Below the pieces are notes generated by a model that saw only the letters and a program-made list of their open reading frames with translations, was not told the DNA's origin and did no database searches. This document shows positions 1 to 7,182 of a stretch of DNA of 8,761 nt, in pieces. How positions within the stretch are numbered: position 1 is the first letter of the stretch; each line of letters begins with the position of its first letter. Position numbers and translations under genes: made by a program. Source of the DNA: Nitrosomonadales bacterium (GTDB lineage Bacteria > Pseudomonadota > Gammaproteobacteria > Burkholderiales > SG8-41); assembly GCA_009885185.1 (NCBI GenBank), contig VFLF01000796.1, positions 1-8,761 of the forward strand, in the 5' to 3' direction.

Positions 1-320
1 AGCGCGACGGGTTTTTCGAGGAAATCAAAGGCGCTGATGCGGGTGGCTTCCACCGCAGTATCAATGGTGCCGTGGCCGGACATCATCACCACCGGCATGG
101 TGAGCTGCCCGTTACTCGCCCATTCCTTGAGTAGCGTAATGCCGTCGGTGTCGGGCATCCAGATATCCAGCAACACCATGTCCGGACGCGCTGCATTGCG
201 GCTTGAACGCGCCTCAGTGGCGTTTTGCGCCAGCGTGATCTTGTAGCCTTCGTCAGAAAGAATTTCCGACAGCAGTTCGCGGATGCCGATTTCGTCGTCT
301 ACTACCAGTATCTGTTGCAT
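1..320 (-). CDS. ntrX: Nitrogen/redox response regulator NtrX, N-terminal receiver part (3' end outside window)
   Basis: Response regulator of the NtrY-NtrX two-component pair. The visible 106 residues are one complete CheY-like receiver domain. The acidic pocket is D8-D9, and the phosphoacceptor is D52 in the stretch LLDIWMPDTDG. S81 occupies the switch Thr/Ser position, and the conserved lysine is K103 in DFLEKP. The DIWMPDTDG and DFLEKP wording is typical of NtrX rather than of a generic regulator. A full NtrX would continue with a sigma54-interacting AAA+ domain and a Fis-type helix-turn-helix, all beyond the left edge. The ATG at 320 is preceded by AGAGAG about six bases upstream, a fair ribosome binding site. 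It begins 16 bases after the ntrY stop, so the pair is surely cotranscribed. In other proteobacteria NtrX controls nitrogen metabolism, respiration or denitrification; which of these applies here cannot be read from the receiver. Confidence is high for the family and good for NtrX, because its kinase is adjacent. Confidence 0.93.
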   Translation of the reverse strand, partial: MQQILVVDDEIGIRELLSEILSDEGYKITLAQNATEARSSRNAARPDMVLLDIWMPDTDGITLLKEWASNGQLTMPVVMMSGHGTIDTAVEATRISAFDFLEKPVA

Positions 321-336
321 GGTGTGCTCTCTATGT

Positions 337-2547
337 TCATGCCGCCGTTCGTGCCGCCAGATTCAATTGACCTTGCCGCGCGGAGGATGCGACCGGCAGC
401 GTAATCAGGACGCGCGCGCCGTGCGGTTCGATGTTGCCGATTTCCACCGTCCCACCGTGTTCTTCGATGATTTTCTTGACGATGACCAGACCCAGACCCG
501 TGCCCTTGACCTTGGTCGTCACGTAAGGCTCAAAGGCGCGTTTCATCAGATTCTCCGGGAAACCGCTGCCGTTGTCGGTAACGCTGAACTGTATCGCGTC
601 ATTGGTCACCATGCTTCTCAGGGTGATGCTTGGATGCGGCGTTTCGCCGAGCGCGTCCTGCGCGTTTTGCAGGAGGTTGTGTATCACCTGGCGCAGTTGC
701 GCCGCATCGCCCACGATCGGCGGCAGTGCGGCTACCAGGTCGAGATGGATGCTGGAGCCGAGTGATTCGTACAGCGTGAGCACCTCTCGCACCAGCGCAT
801 TGAGGTCGAGTTCGCGCATCGCCGGTTCGGGCGCGCGCGCATATTGGCTGAAAGCATCAACCATGCGCTTTAGCGCAGCCACCTGATTGACGATGGTTTG
901 TGTGGATCGATCCAGCATCCCGCTATCGGCGGCGTCGAGTTTGGATGAGAGCTTCATTTGCAGGCGCTCGGCGGACAACTGGATCGGCGTCAGCGGATTC
1001 TTGATTTCATGCGCGAGACGCCGCGCCACTTCGGCCCACGCCGCGTCGCGCTGCGCCTGCAGCACATGCGTTACGTCGTCGAACACCACCACGAAGCCGC
1101 TTTCCACGCCGCGCGGGAGTCTTTTGCCGCGCAACAACAAGTGTTGATCGCCTTCCTGCGTTTTGCGTTCTACCTGGCGCTCCCATTCGGTATCGCCGGC
1201 TTCGACAAAACCATCGGTGATTTCCTTGCCCAGCGCCACCAACGATACATCCGTATCGCTCCAGCGGCTGGCCGGCAGCCCCAGCAAGTCGTCGCTCTTC
1301 AAGCCCAGTATCGCCGACGCGCTGGGGTTGGCGCTGCGCAGATTCAGGTTGTTGTCGAACACCAGCACGCCGGCGGACAAATGCGCGAGGATGCTTTCCA
1401 GATAGGCTTTGGATTGCACCACTTCGGCCTGATTGCGTTCGGCGAGGCTGCGCGCATCGTCAAGCTGCCCAGTCATGCTGTTGAACGATTGCATCAACTG
1501 ACCGAGTTCGTCGCGGCTGGAAACGGTGGCGCGGCGGCTGTAATCCCCCTGCGCCACGGCGCGCGTGCCTTCCACCAGCGCGATCAGCGGCGCGGTTAAT
1601 TCATCCGACAGCAGGAACGCCGCCGCCAGCGCGGCCAGTACCGACAGCAGCAAGGTCATGGTGAGCGTGATGCCGTAGAGCCGCTTTAAGCCCACCCGGC
1701 CCAGCACCAGTTCCTGGTATTCACGATAGCCTAGTTGCACGGTTTCGGCATTTTGCGCCAGGCGTTGCGGCACCATCTGGATCAATTGCAGCGCGCGCGG
1801 TTCTTCCGCTAGCGACAACACGTTGACCGGCGCCACCACGCGCAGCAGCAGCCCTCGATCCGGCGTGGCGTCGGCCAGTGCATACACTTGCTGGGAACGC
1901 AGCAGCCGGAAAGCCTCCGCGGGCGGCGGCGCCGGCGCCACGCTGGCACCCACCGCGCCAGCATGCGCGATCATCCGGCCGCGCCCGGTGAACAACGTGG
2001 CTTCCTGCGCGCCCGCCTGCTCGCGCAGCGAGTTGAGTATCACCGCATGCTCGGCGGTGGGTCGCGTGGAAAGCTGGAACGCGATGGCTGAGCCCTTGGT
2101 CTTCAACTCCTTCAGCATGTTGTCCAGCACATCCTGACTCAGTTTCAGGCCGCCTTCAAGCGCCTTGTCCACCTTCACGTCGAACCAGGATTCGATGCTC
2201 TTGGCGAGAAACTGTATCGACATGCCGTACAGCAGGACACCCGGCACGACCGCCATCATCGCGAACAGCAATACCAGCCGCAGCGTGAGCCTGGCGCCGA
2301 ACACGCCGGCTTTCAGCCTGCGTCGCAGATTCACCAATTGCCAGATTACCAGCGCCGCGAGCAGCACGGCGATGGTGCCGTTTAATGCCAGCAGCGCGCG
2401 ATAATGCTGGGCGAACAGCGCCGTATTGGCGCTCGCCATGGCGATCAGGAACAGGCCCACGGCGCACAACGCCATCAACAGGAAGATGGCGTAACGGCGG
2501 CGCACGGAGGGCATGCCGGCTAGCGTTTTGGTCGCGGGCGTAGTCAT
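337..2547 (-). CDS. ntrY: Membrane sensor histidine kinase NtrY
   Basis: Sensor kinase of 736 residues, the usual NtrY size, that should phosphorylate NtrX. Hydrophobic segments lie near residues 19-40, 51-72, 87-108 and 290-313, with an extracytoplasmic region of about 180 residues between the third and fourth. A HAMP linker follows (about 314-365), then a PAS domain (about 380-495). The dimerisation/phosphoacceptor helix carries H513 in LAHEIKNPLTPIQLSAERL. The ATPase domain shows the N box (N628 in HNLLQNAQDAL), G1 box DNGSGF (658-663), F box FEPYVTTK (672-679) and G2 box GTGLGL (682-687), so the enzyme looks fully active. The frame stays open upstream to 2862, but the chosen ATG at 2547 overlaps the stop of the DUF4390 gene as ATGA and starts just before the first membrane segment; the upstream part is a shadow of DUF4390. 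A GGTG stretch lies about six bases before the ATG. The signal sensed is unknown; redox or oxygen sensing has been proposed for relatives. Confidence 0.95.
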   Translation of the reverse strand: MTTPATKTLAGMPSVRRRYAIFLLMALCAVGLFLIAMASANTALFAQHYRALLALNGTIAVLLAALVIWQLVNLRRRLKAGVFGARLTLRLVLLFAMMAVVPGVLLYGMSIQFLAKSIESWFDVKVDKALEGGLKLSQDVLDNMLKELKTKGSAIAFQLSTRPTAEHAVILNSLREQAGAQEATLFTGRGRMIAHAGAVGASVAPAPPPAEAFRLLRSQQVYALADATPDRGLLLRVVAPVNVLSLAEEPRALQLIQMVPQRLAQNAETVQLGYREYQELVLGRVGLKRLYGITLTMTLLLSVLAALAAAFLLSDELTAPLIALVEGTRAVAQGDYSRRATVSSRDELGQLMQSFNSMTGQLDDARSLAERNQAEVVQSKAYLESILAHLSAGVLVFDNNLNLRSANPSASAILGLKSDDLLGLPASRWSDTDVSLVALGKEITDGFVEAGDTEWERQVERKTQEGDQHLLLRGKRLPRGVESGFVVVFDDVTHVLQAQRDAAWAEVARRLAHEIKNPLTPIQLSAERLQMKLSSKLDAADSGMLDRSTQTIVNQVAALKRMVDAFSQYARAPEPAMRELDLNALVREVLTLYESLGSSIHLDLVAALPPIVGDAAQLRQVIHNLLQNAQDALGETPHPSITLRSMVTNDAIQFSVTDNGSGFPENLMKRAFEPYVTTKVKGTGLGLVIVKKIIEEHGGTVEIGNIEPHGARVLITLPVASSARQGQLNLAARTAA

Positions 2548-3092
2548 GGCGTCACCGTCCAGCGGAACCAATCCGAGCCGATGAACCAATCGCGGTTGGT
2601 ATTCAACTGAAAGGGCTTGGGCAGCTGCGCGGAGTCCAGGCGCAGGCGCAGCGCGGCGCCATAGCTGGTATCTTTGCGTAACATGCCGGGGTCGATATCC
2701 TGACGGCGGCGCACCCGGGTCATGAAAGACAGCGCCTCGGCCAGGGTGGCGAAATTCTGATACAAAGCGCCGGCCCCGACGCGGTACTGCCGCGTCAGGG
2801 TATTGAACGACAAGCGTTGCTGCACTTGCAGTGAAACGATTTTTTCGTTGGTCCAGTACCAACGCGAACGCAGAACTTCGAACTCCAGCGTGAAATACAA
2901 TGGCACGCCCTTATGCAGCGCGTCGTCCAGCAGCGGCGTGAGCTGGATATCGAATTCCGCCTCGAGCAGATAACCTTCCTCGGCGGCGGTCAGCGCGGCC
3001 TTGCGCACTTCGATGCCATTGGAAGCCGCGGTGGCGGTGACAGCGGTAAGGCTCGCGCAACCGATCGCCATCCATAGCACGCACCATCGCAA
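2544..3092 (-). CDS. DUF4390 family exported protein, NtrY-linked
   Basis: Small protein of unknown function (182 residues from the start used here). It resembles the DUF4390 proteins that precede ntrY in many betaproteobacteria. The N-terminus is a signal peptide: one arginine, a hydrophobic run over about residues 3-18, and a likely cleavage site near TATAAS (19-24). The mature part includes the family-typical stretches PLYFTLEFEV (64-73), RSRWYW (75-80) and a tryptophan-rich tail, WFIGSDWFRWTV (169-180). Nothing suggests an enzyme active site. The start is uncertain. The frame is open up to 3251, but anything beyond 3112 would lie inside rsmB. After the rsmB stop the choices are TTG 3092, GTG 3080 and ATG 3071. 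I chose TTG 3092 because it alone keeps the arginine and a full-length signal peptide, but no ribosome binding site supports any of them. The stop overlaps the ntrY start by four bases, so translational coupling and a role in the envelope near NtrY are reasonable inferences. Confidence 0.8.
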   Translation of the reverse strand: MRWCVLWMAIGCASLTAVTATAASNGIEVRKAALTAAEEGYLLEAEFDIQLTPLLDDALHKGVPLYFTLEFEVLRSRWYWTNEKIVSLQVQQRLSFNTLTRQYRVGAGALYQNFATLAEALSFMTRVRRRQDIDPGMLRKDTSYGAALRLRLDSAQLPKPFQLNTNRDWFIGSDWFRWTVTP

Positions 3093-3111
3093 TGCCGCGA
3101 TGGCGGCGAGG

Positions 3112-4395
3112 CTAGGTTTTGAGCAGCAGCGCGTAATAAAAACCATCATGCCGGGCGTCCGGAAGTATCTGGCCCGCGTGTTCGGGGACAAATTCAGATG
3201 GCGGGAGGGGCAGGCGTTGCGCATCGGCATGGCGCTGCAGAAACCGCGCAAGCTGCATGTGGTTCTCCTCCCTGAACACGGAGCACGTCACATACAGGAA
3301 TTTACCACCAGCGGCGAGCAGCCGCCACAAGGCGTCGATCACCGCTTCCTGCGTTTGCACGAATTTTTCGACATCGGACGGGCGGCGCAGCCACTTGATG
3401 TCCGGATGGCGGCGAGTGACGCCGGACGCAGAGCACGGCACATCCGCGAGGATGCGATCGAAAACCACGCCGTCCCACCACGCCGCGGGATCACGCGCGT
3501 CACCGCACAAGGTCTCGGCGTGGAGACCCAGCCGATCGAGATTGGCGCGCACGCGCGTCAGGCGCTCGGCGTCGTTGTCCAGTGCTATCAATTGGATATC
3601 GGCGAGTTCCAGCAGGTGCGCGGATTTGCCGCCGGGCGCGGCGCAGGCATCGAGCACGCGCATGCCGTCGCGAACATCCAGCAGGCGCGCGGCGCGCTGA
3701 GCGGAGGTGTCCTGCACGCTAACGAGTCCTTGCGCGAAGCCGGGAAGCTTTTCCACCGGCACGGGTTTTTCCAGCACCACGGCTTGCGCCTCGAATGCCT
3801 CGGCGGCGATGCCGGCCGCCGCGAGTTGTGCCAGATACGCCTCGCGAGTCACGCGCCGCGTGTTTACCCGCAATGTCAGTGGCGCGTGGCGATTACCCGC
3901 TTCCAGCATACCGGCAAAATGTTCCGGGTATTGGCCGCGTACTTTATCCACCCACCACGGCGCAAAGGAATAACGGCCGGTATCGTCGCGGTGACTTGCA
4001 GCGACCAGTTCAGCACGGCGACGCAGAAAACCGCGCAACACGGCGTTGATCAGCCCTTTTGCCGGTGCGGCATGCAGGGCGACACATGCCGCAACCGCGT
4101 GATCGACCACCGCGTGGGGCGCCGCGCGCGTGTGCTCCAATTGATACAGCGCGACACGCAGCAAATGCCGCAAACGCTCATCGCGCAACGGCTTGTTGAG
4201 CAGCGGCGCGAGCATGGCGTCCAGCGCGCCCAGATGCCGCAACACGCCGTAACACAGGTCTTGCACCAGGGCACGCTGATGGGCGTTGGCCTGCGCGCGG
4301 TCGTTGCGCCACAGCGTGATGAGTTCCTGGTCCAGCGTGCGGCCCGCCAACACACGCTCGAGGATGCCGGCGGCCAGTATCTGTGCGTCGCGCAT
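3112..4395 (-). CDS. rsmB: 16S rRNA (cytosine-967-C5)-methyltransferase RsmB
   Basis: Methylates C967 of 16S rRNA at carbon 5 using S-adenosylmethionine. Its 427 residues match the E. coli enzyme closely in length. The first 140 or so residues form the NusB-like RNA-binding domain, with the family stretch RALVQDLCYGVLRHLGALD (41-59). The rest is the Rossmann methyltransferase core. The cofactor-binding motif is ACAAPGGK (250-257), the acidic ribose contact lies in ALDNDAERL (271-279), and the two cysteines of RNA m5C enzymes are C321 in ADVPCSASG and C371 in YVTCS. The usual DAPCS reads DVPCS here, a conservative change. The frame stays open to 4590, but the ATG at 4395 is preferred: it gives the expected N-terminus MRDAQILAAG and shares one base with the fmt stop as TGATG. 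Coupling to fmt is common in proteobacteria. The HtpX-type protease gene that can lie between fmt and rsmB in some betaproteobacteria is absent here. Confidence 0.96.
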   Translation of the reverse strand: MRDAQILAAGILERVLAGRTLDQELITLWRNDRAQANAHQRALVQDLCYGVLRHLGALDAMLAPLLNKPLRDERLRHLLRVALYQLEHTRAAPHAVVDHAVAACVALHAAPAKGLINAVLRGFLRRRAELVAASHRDDTGRYSFAPWWVDKVRGQYPEHFAGMLEAGNRHAPLTLRVNTRRVTREAYLAQLAAAGIAAEAFEAQAVVLEKPVPVEKLPGFAQGLVSVQDTSAQRAARLLDVRDGMRVLDACAAPGGKSAHLLELADIQLIALDNDAERLTRVRANLDRLGLHAETLCGDARDPAAWWDGVVFDRILADVPCSASGVTRRHPDIKWLRRPSDVEKFVQTQEAVIDALWRLLAAGGKFLYVTCSVFREENHMQLARFLQRHADAQRLPLPPSEFVPEHAGQILPDARHDGFYYALLLKT

Positions 4396-5309
4396 CAAAT
4401 CCCGAAACGCGCGCCAGGGGCGATGGGAAACCCGGCCAGAAATGGCGCGGCGGCCATGCGCTTGCCGCCGGCGCGTTGCAATTCCGTGATCAACACGGCG
4501 CGGTCGCCGCAGGCGACGATCAATTGCCCGACCGGTGCCGCGCATACGCTGCCCGGCGCGCCGTCGGCCTCGATAGTCTGCGCGCGCCATATCTTGATGC
4601 GCTCGCCGCCCAGCATGGTAGCCGCGCCCGGAAACGGATTGAAGGCGCGTATCTTCCGATGTACGGTCGCGGCGTCCTGATTCCAGTCGATGATGGATTC
4701 TTCCTTGGTTATTTTGGCGGCGTAACAGGCCTGTGTATCGTCTTGTTTCACCGGCATGGGTGGTGTGTTCAATACGTCGTTGATCATCTTCGCACCGAGC
4801 GCCGCTAGCCGGTCGTGTAATTCACCGGCGGTTTCGTCGGCGCCCATCGAGAGTGCTTCCCGCATCAGCATATCGCCGGTGTCCAGCCCTTCGTCCATTT
4901 GCATAATAGTGATGCCCGTTTCGGCATCACCCGCCAAAATCGCGCGCTGGATGGGTGCCGCACCGCGCCAGCGCGGCAACAACGACGCATGAATATTGAT
5001 GCAGCCACGCGAGGGTATCTGCAAAACCGGCTTCGGCAGGATTAATCCGTACGCCGCGACAATCATCGCATCGGCCTTCGCCGCAACGATCATTTGGCGC
5101 GCCTCATCGGTTTTGAGGGTGAGTGGTTGCTCTACCGTAAGCGTTTGTTTTTGTGCATATTTTTTTACGGCTGACGCTTCCAGCCGTAGCCCCCGGCCAG
5201 CCGGTCGATCAGGCTGTGTCAGCACCAGCGCAATGTGGTGGCCAGCCTCGACCAAGGCCTTCAGTGCAATAGCCGCGAATTCCGGCGTGCCGGCAAAAAT
5301 AAGCCTCAT
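4395..5309 (-). CDS. fmt: Methionyl-tRNA formyltransferase
   Basis: Transfers a formyl group from 10-formyltetrahydrofolate to Met-tRNA(fMet), making the initiator fMet-tRNA. The 304 residues are slightly short of the E. coli enzyme but complete. The N-terminal catalytic Rossmann domain starts MRLIFAGTPEFA. The loop TQPDRPAGRG (31-40) corresponds to the tRNA-contacting insertion. The catalytic triad is N105, H107 and D143, within INIHASLLPRWRGAAPIQ and DEGLDTGDM, exactly three positions lower than in E. coli. The C-terminal tRNA-binding domain begins around residue 205, with KIRAFNPFPGA (218-228) in its expected place. The ATG at 5309 is the natural start; no strong ribosome binding site is visible, and def ends 40 bases upstream. 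The stop overlaps the rsmB start as TGATG. One oddity is a seven-A run in the coding strand around codons 48-50. Confidence 0.97.
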   Translation of the reverse strand: MRLIFAGTPEFAAIALKALVEAGHHIALVLTQPDRPAGRGLRLEASAVKKYAQKQTLTVEQPLTLKTDEARQMIVAAKADAMIVAAYGLILPKPVLQIPSRGCINIHASLLPRWRGAAPIQRAILAGDAETGITIMQMDEGLDTGDMLMREALSMGADETAGELHDRLAALGAKMINDVLNTPPMPVKQDDTQACYAAKITKEESIIDWNQDAATVHRKIRAFNPFPGAATMLGGERIKIWRAQTIEADGAPGSVCAAPVGQLIVACGDRAVLITELQRAGGKRMAAAPFLAGFPIAPGARFGI

Positions 5310-5349
5310 GTCGGAAGCGCCCGTGGCAGTGGCGGTCGCCGGAAGTCCC

Positions 5350-5853
5350 TCACGCCGGCTCGCGTTGGCGTTTTTTGACTTTGGCGAGGATGCGCTGACG
5401 TTTCAGACGCGACAGTTTCTCGACAAACACCTTGCCGTCGAGGTGATCCATTTCATGCTGAATGCACACCGCCTGCAGGCCTTCCGCTTCCAGTTCGAAC
5501 GGCGTACCGTTTTCGTCGAGCGCGCGCACGCGGATATGCTGCGCACGCGTCACTTTTTCGTAGATGCCGGGCACCGACAGGCAGCCTTCTTCGCAGTCCG
5601 CTTCCCCTGACAATTCAAGGAGTTCCGGGTTAATGAAGACGCGTAACTGATCGTGGGTCGGGGAGCTGTCGATGACAATAATCCGCAGATGTACGTCCAC
5701 CTGTGTTGCGGCAAGACCAACTCCCGGCGCGGCGTACATGGTTTCACCCATGTCTTTGATTAATTGACGAATTTTGTCATCAACCTGCGTGACTTTGGCA
5801 GCCACGGTGTGCAGGCGCGAGTCTGGGTACAGTAAAATGGGGAGCTTGGCCAC
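5350..5853 (-). CDS. def: Peptide deformylase
   Basis: Metalloenzyme that removes the N-formyl group from nascent proteins, reversing on the protein what the neighbouring fmt product does on the tRNA. At 167 residues it has normal length, and all three family motifs are intact. Motif 1 is GVGLAATQ (44-51), with Q51. Motif 2 is EGCLSVP (89-95), with metal ligand C91. Motif 3 is QHEMDHLDG (132-140), with metal ligands H133 and H137 and catalytic E134. The basic tail KKRQREPA is usual for the type. The start codon is GTG, giving [15 protein letters not shown], which matches the family N-terminus. An in-frame TGA lies eight codons upstream with no ATG between, so the GTG is close to forced. No good Shine-Dalgarno sequence is seen. 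It is the first gene of the leftward block and presumably starts its mRNA. Confidence 0.97.
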   Translation of the reverse strand: MAKLPILLYPDSRLHTVAAKVTQVDDKIRQLIKDMGETMYAAPGVGLAATQVDVHLRIIVIDSSPTHDQLRVFINPELLELSGEADCEEGCLSVPGIYEKVTRAQHIRVRALDENGTPFELEAEGLQAVCIQHEMDHLDGKVFVEKLSRLKRQRILAKVKKRQREPA

Positions 5854-5906
5854 AAAAAGTCTTGCTAATAGAAGTCACTACATGCAGAATTTAAACCAAA
5901 ACGTCA

Positions 5907-5924
5907 TGTTGCGTGCGTACAACA
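5907..5924. repeat. Short inverted repeat (TGTTG-N8-CAACA), possible operator
   Basis: An 18-base imperfect palindrome in the divergent intergenic region: TGTTG at 5907-5911 and CAACA at 5920-5924, with eight bases between. The half-sites are centred 13 bases apart, roughly one helical turn, as expected for a dimeric regulator. A five-base arm is short enough to arise by chance, so this is only a candidate. Confidence 0.25.
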
Positions 5925-5995
5925 AACTGCTCGTCCTTGCCGTGTTTCTGCGGACGGCCTGCGGCGCACGGAGCCAACCTGCCGTTACATTGATT

Positions 5996-5999
5996 GGGG
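5996..5999 (+). promoter_or_regulatory. Ribosome binding site of the LysM gene
   Basis: GGGG followed by T lies seven bases before the ATG at 6007. It is purine-rich, correctly spaced and supports that start, although it is not a full AGGAGG. Confidence 0.55.
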
Positions 6000-6006
6000 T
6001 ATTTCT

Positions 6007-7134
6007 ATGAAAACCAAGATTATATCGCTGCTGGTTCTTGCCACCTCCTTCCTGGTGACCGCCCTTGCCGGCGCTCAGGATCTCAAGGCTGACGCGCCGG
6101 ATCGTTATACCGTCCAGCGCGGCGATACGCTGTGGAGCATCTCCGGGCGCTATCTGGAAAAGCCTTGGAACTGGCCGCAACTGTGGGACATGAACCGCGA
6201 GCAGGTGCGCAATCCGCACCGCATCTTCCCCGGCGACATCCTGGTGCTGGATCGCGCCACCGGTCGTTTGCATGTCGACACGGTAAAACTCTCGCCCAGC
6301 GTGCGCCGCGAAGACCTTGCGCAGGCGGTGCCGACCATACTGCCTTCCGCCATCAATGCGTTCCTGTCGCGGCCCATGGTCGTCAGCGAGACCGAACTGG
6401 ATAGCGCGCCGCGCATCATGGCCACTGAAGAAAGCCGTGTCGCCGTGGGTGCCGGCAGCGTCGCTTTCGTCAAAGGTCTGACCAAAGACCAAGGTCTCAA
6501 CTGGCACATCTACCGCCGCGGCGACAAGCTGGTTGACCCGGACAGCGGCGCGACGCTCGGCTACATGGCGTTGTATCTGGGCGAGGCGCGCGTGCGTCAG
6601 TTCGGCGACATCAGCCGCGTTGAAATCGTTAAATCGACACAGGAAATTTACACCGACGATCGGTTGATCGCGGTGGGCAGGGAAATGCCGCAATTTGCCT
6701 ATGTACCGCGTTCGCCGAATGGCAAGATCCAGGGGCGCGTAGTCGCGCTGCATGACAATCTCTGGGAAACCGGCAGGTATTTCATCGTGGCGTTATCGAA
6801 AGGTGCCAAGGATGGCGTTGAAGTCGGCCACGTAATGGCGCTTTACCGCAGCCAGAATACGGCCCGTTATAGTCTGCGCACCAGTCCCATGTTCGGTCGC
6901 GAGGGCCTTAGCGGCAACGACAATCCCCGCACCTATTACGAGGAAAAACTCACGCCCAGGGACGGTCCGCTGTATCCCAAGACTACACCTGTCACCGACG
7001 CTGATCTGGCAAATCTGCCGGATAATCGTTATGGCCTGGTGATGGTATTCCGCACGTTTGACCGCGCCTCGTTCGCGCTGGTGATGGAATCCAGCCGCCC
7101 GGTGTCCATCACAGACATCGTCACAAATCCCTGA
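6007..7134 (+). CDS. Secreted LysM peptidoglycan-binding protein
   Basis: Exported protein of 375 residues that should bind peptidoglycan in the periplasm. The N-terminus MKTKIISLL...ALAGA is a clear signal peptide with cleavage probable after A23, before QD. A single LysM domain occupies about residues 33-82, opening with YTVQRGDTLWSIS and closing with PGDILVLD; the inserted EKPWNWPQLWDMN is typical of this subfamily. The remaining 290 residues carry no motif I can name. They hold possible beta-rich pieces such as RRGDKLVDPDSGATLGY (170-186) and GRVVALHDNL (243-252), and a proline-rich linker near 315-330. No catalytic residues of a peptidase or amidase are visible, so a scaffold or cell-wall sensor role is more likely than hydrolysis. 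LysM genes of this kind commonly lie between def and dprA in betaproteobacteria. A hairpin that looks like a terminator follows the stop. Confidence 0.92.
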   Translation: MKTKIISLLVLATSFLVTALAGAQDLKADAPDRYTVQRGDTLWSISGRYLEKPWNWPQLWDMNREQVRNPHRIFPGDILVLDRATGRLHVDTVKLSPSVRREDLAQAVPTILPSAINAFLSRPMVVSETELDSAPRIMATEESRVAVGAGSVAFVKGLTKDQGLNWHIYRRGDKLVDPDSGATLGYMALYLGEARVRQFGDISRVEIVKSTQEIYTDDRLIAVGREMPQFAYVPRSPNGKIQGRVVALHDNLWETGRYFIVALSKGAKDGVEVGHVMALYRSQNTARYSLRTSPMFGREGLSGNDNPRTYYEEKLTPRDGPLYPKTTPVTDADLANLPDNRYGLVMVFRTFDRASFALVMESSRPVSITDIVTNP

Positions 7135-7149
7135 TCCCAGGTTCTTGAT

Positions 7150-7175
7150 GCGCGCGGCCCCGGCTGCGCGCTTTT
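7150..7175 (+). terminator. Intrinsic-terminator-like hairpin between the LysM gene and dprA
   Basis: Nine-base arms GCGCGCGGC (7150-7158) and GCTGCGCGC (7163-7171) pair fully, with one G-U wobble, around a four-base CCCG loop. Four T residues follow at 7172-7175. The stem is strong, but the T tract is short and then interrupted by C, so termination may be partial. The hairpin starts 15 bases after the LysM stop. Its T run ends seven bases before the dprA ATG, so it may also affect dprA expression. Confidence 0.55.
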
Positions 7176-7182
7176 CCCGCCC

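Larger units (their letters stand above)
5854..6006. promoter_or_regulatory. Divergent intergenic region between def and the LysM gene
   Basis: These 153 bases separate two outward-facing genes, so they should contain the promoters of both the leftward def-fmt-rsmB block and the rightward LysM gene. I find no -35/-10 pair with good boxes and spacing on either strand. Leftwards there are weak possibilities around the AT-rich stretch near 5885-5900. Rightwards there is only a TACATT-like box at 5986-5991 without a matching -35. A short dyad at 5907-5924 is listed separately. Function is inferred from gene orientation alone. Confidence 0.5.

Noticed and set aside
958..1599. A 213-codon plus-strand open frame opposite ntrY
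   Set aside because: It is antisense to the PAS-HAMP region of ntrY, shows no domain, and is explained by GC-rich codon bias.
2548..2862. 105-codon upstream extension of ntrY
   Set aside because: It overlaps the DUF4390 coding region in another frame, and the ATGA junction at 2544-2547 gives the expected NtrY N-terminus.
4396..4590. 65-codon upstream extension of rsmB into fmt
   Set aside because: The arginine-rich extension is unlike RsmB, whose normal N-terminus begins at the TGATG junction.
3001..4680. A 559-codon open frame on the plus strand opposite rsmB, fmt and part of the DUF4390 gene
   Set aside because: It lies antisense to genes with intact catalytic motifs, its protein is arginine/histidine-rich without recognisable domains, and long antisense frames are expected in GC-rich coding DNA.
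5878..6753. A 291-codon minus-strand open frame opposite the LysM gene
   Set aside because: The opposite strand encodes a clear signal peptide and LysM domain with a ribosome binding site; the antisense protein has no family features.
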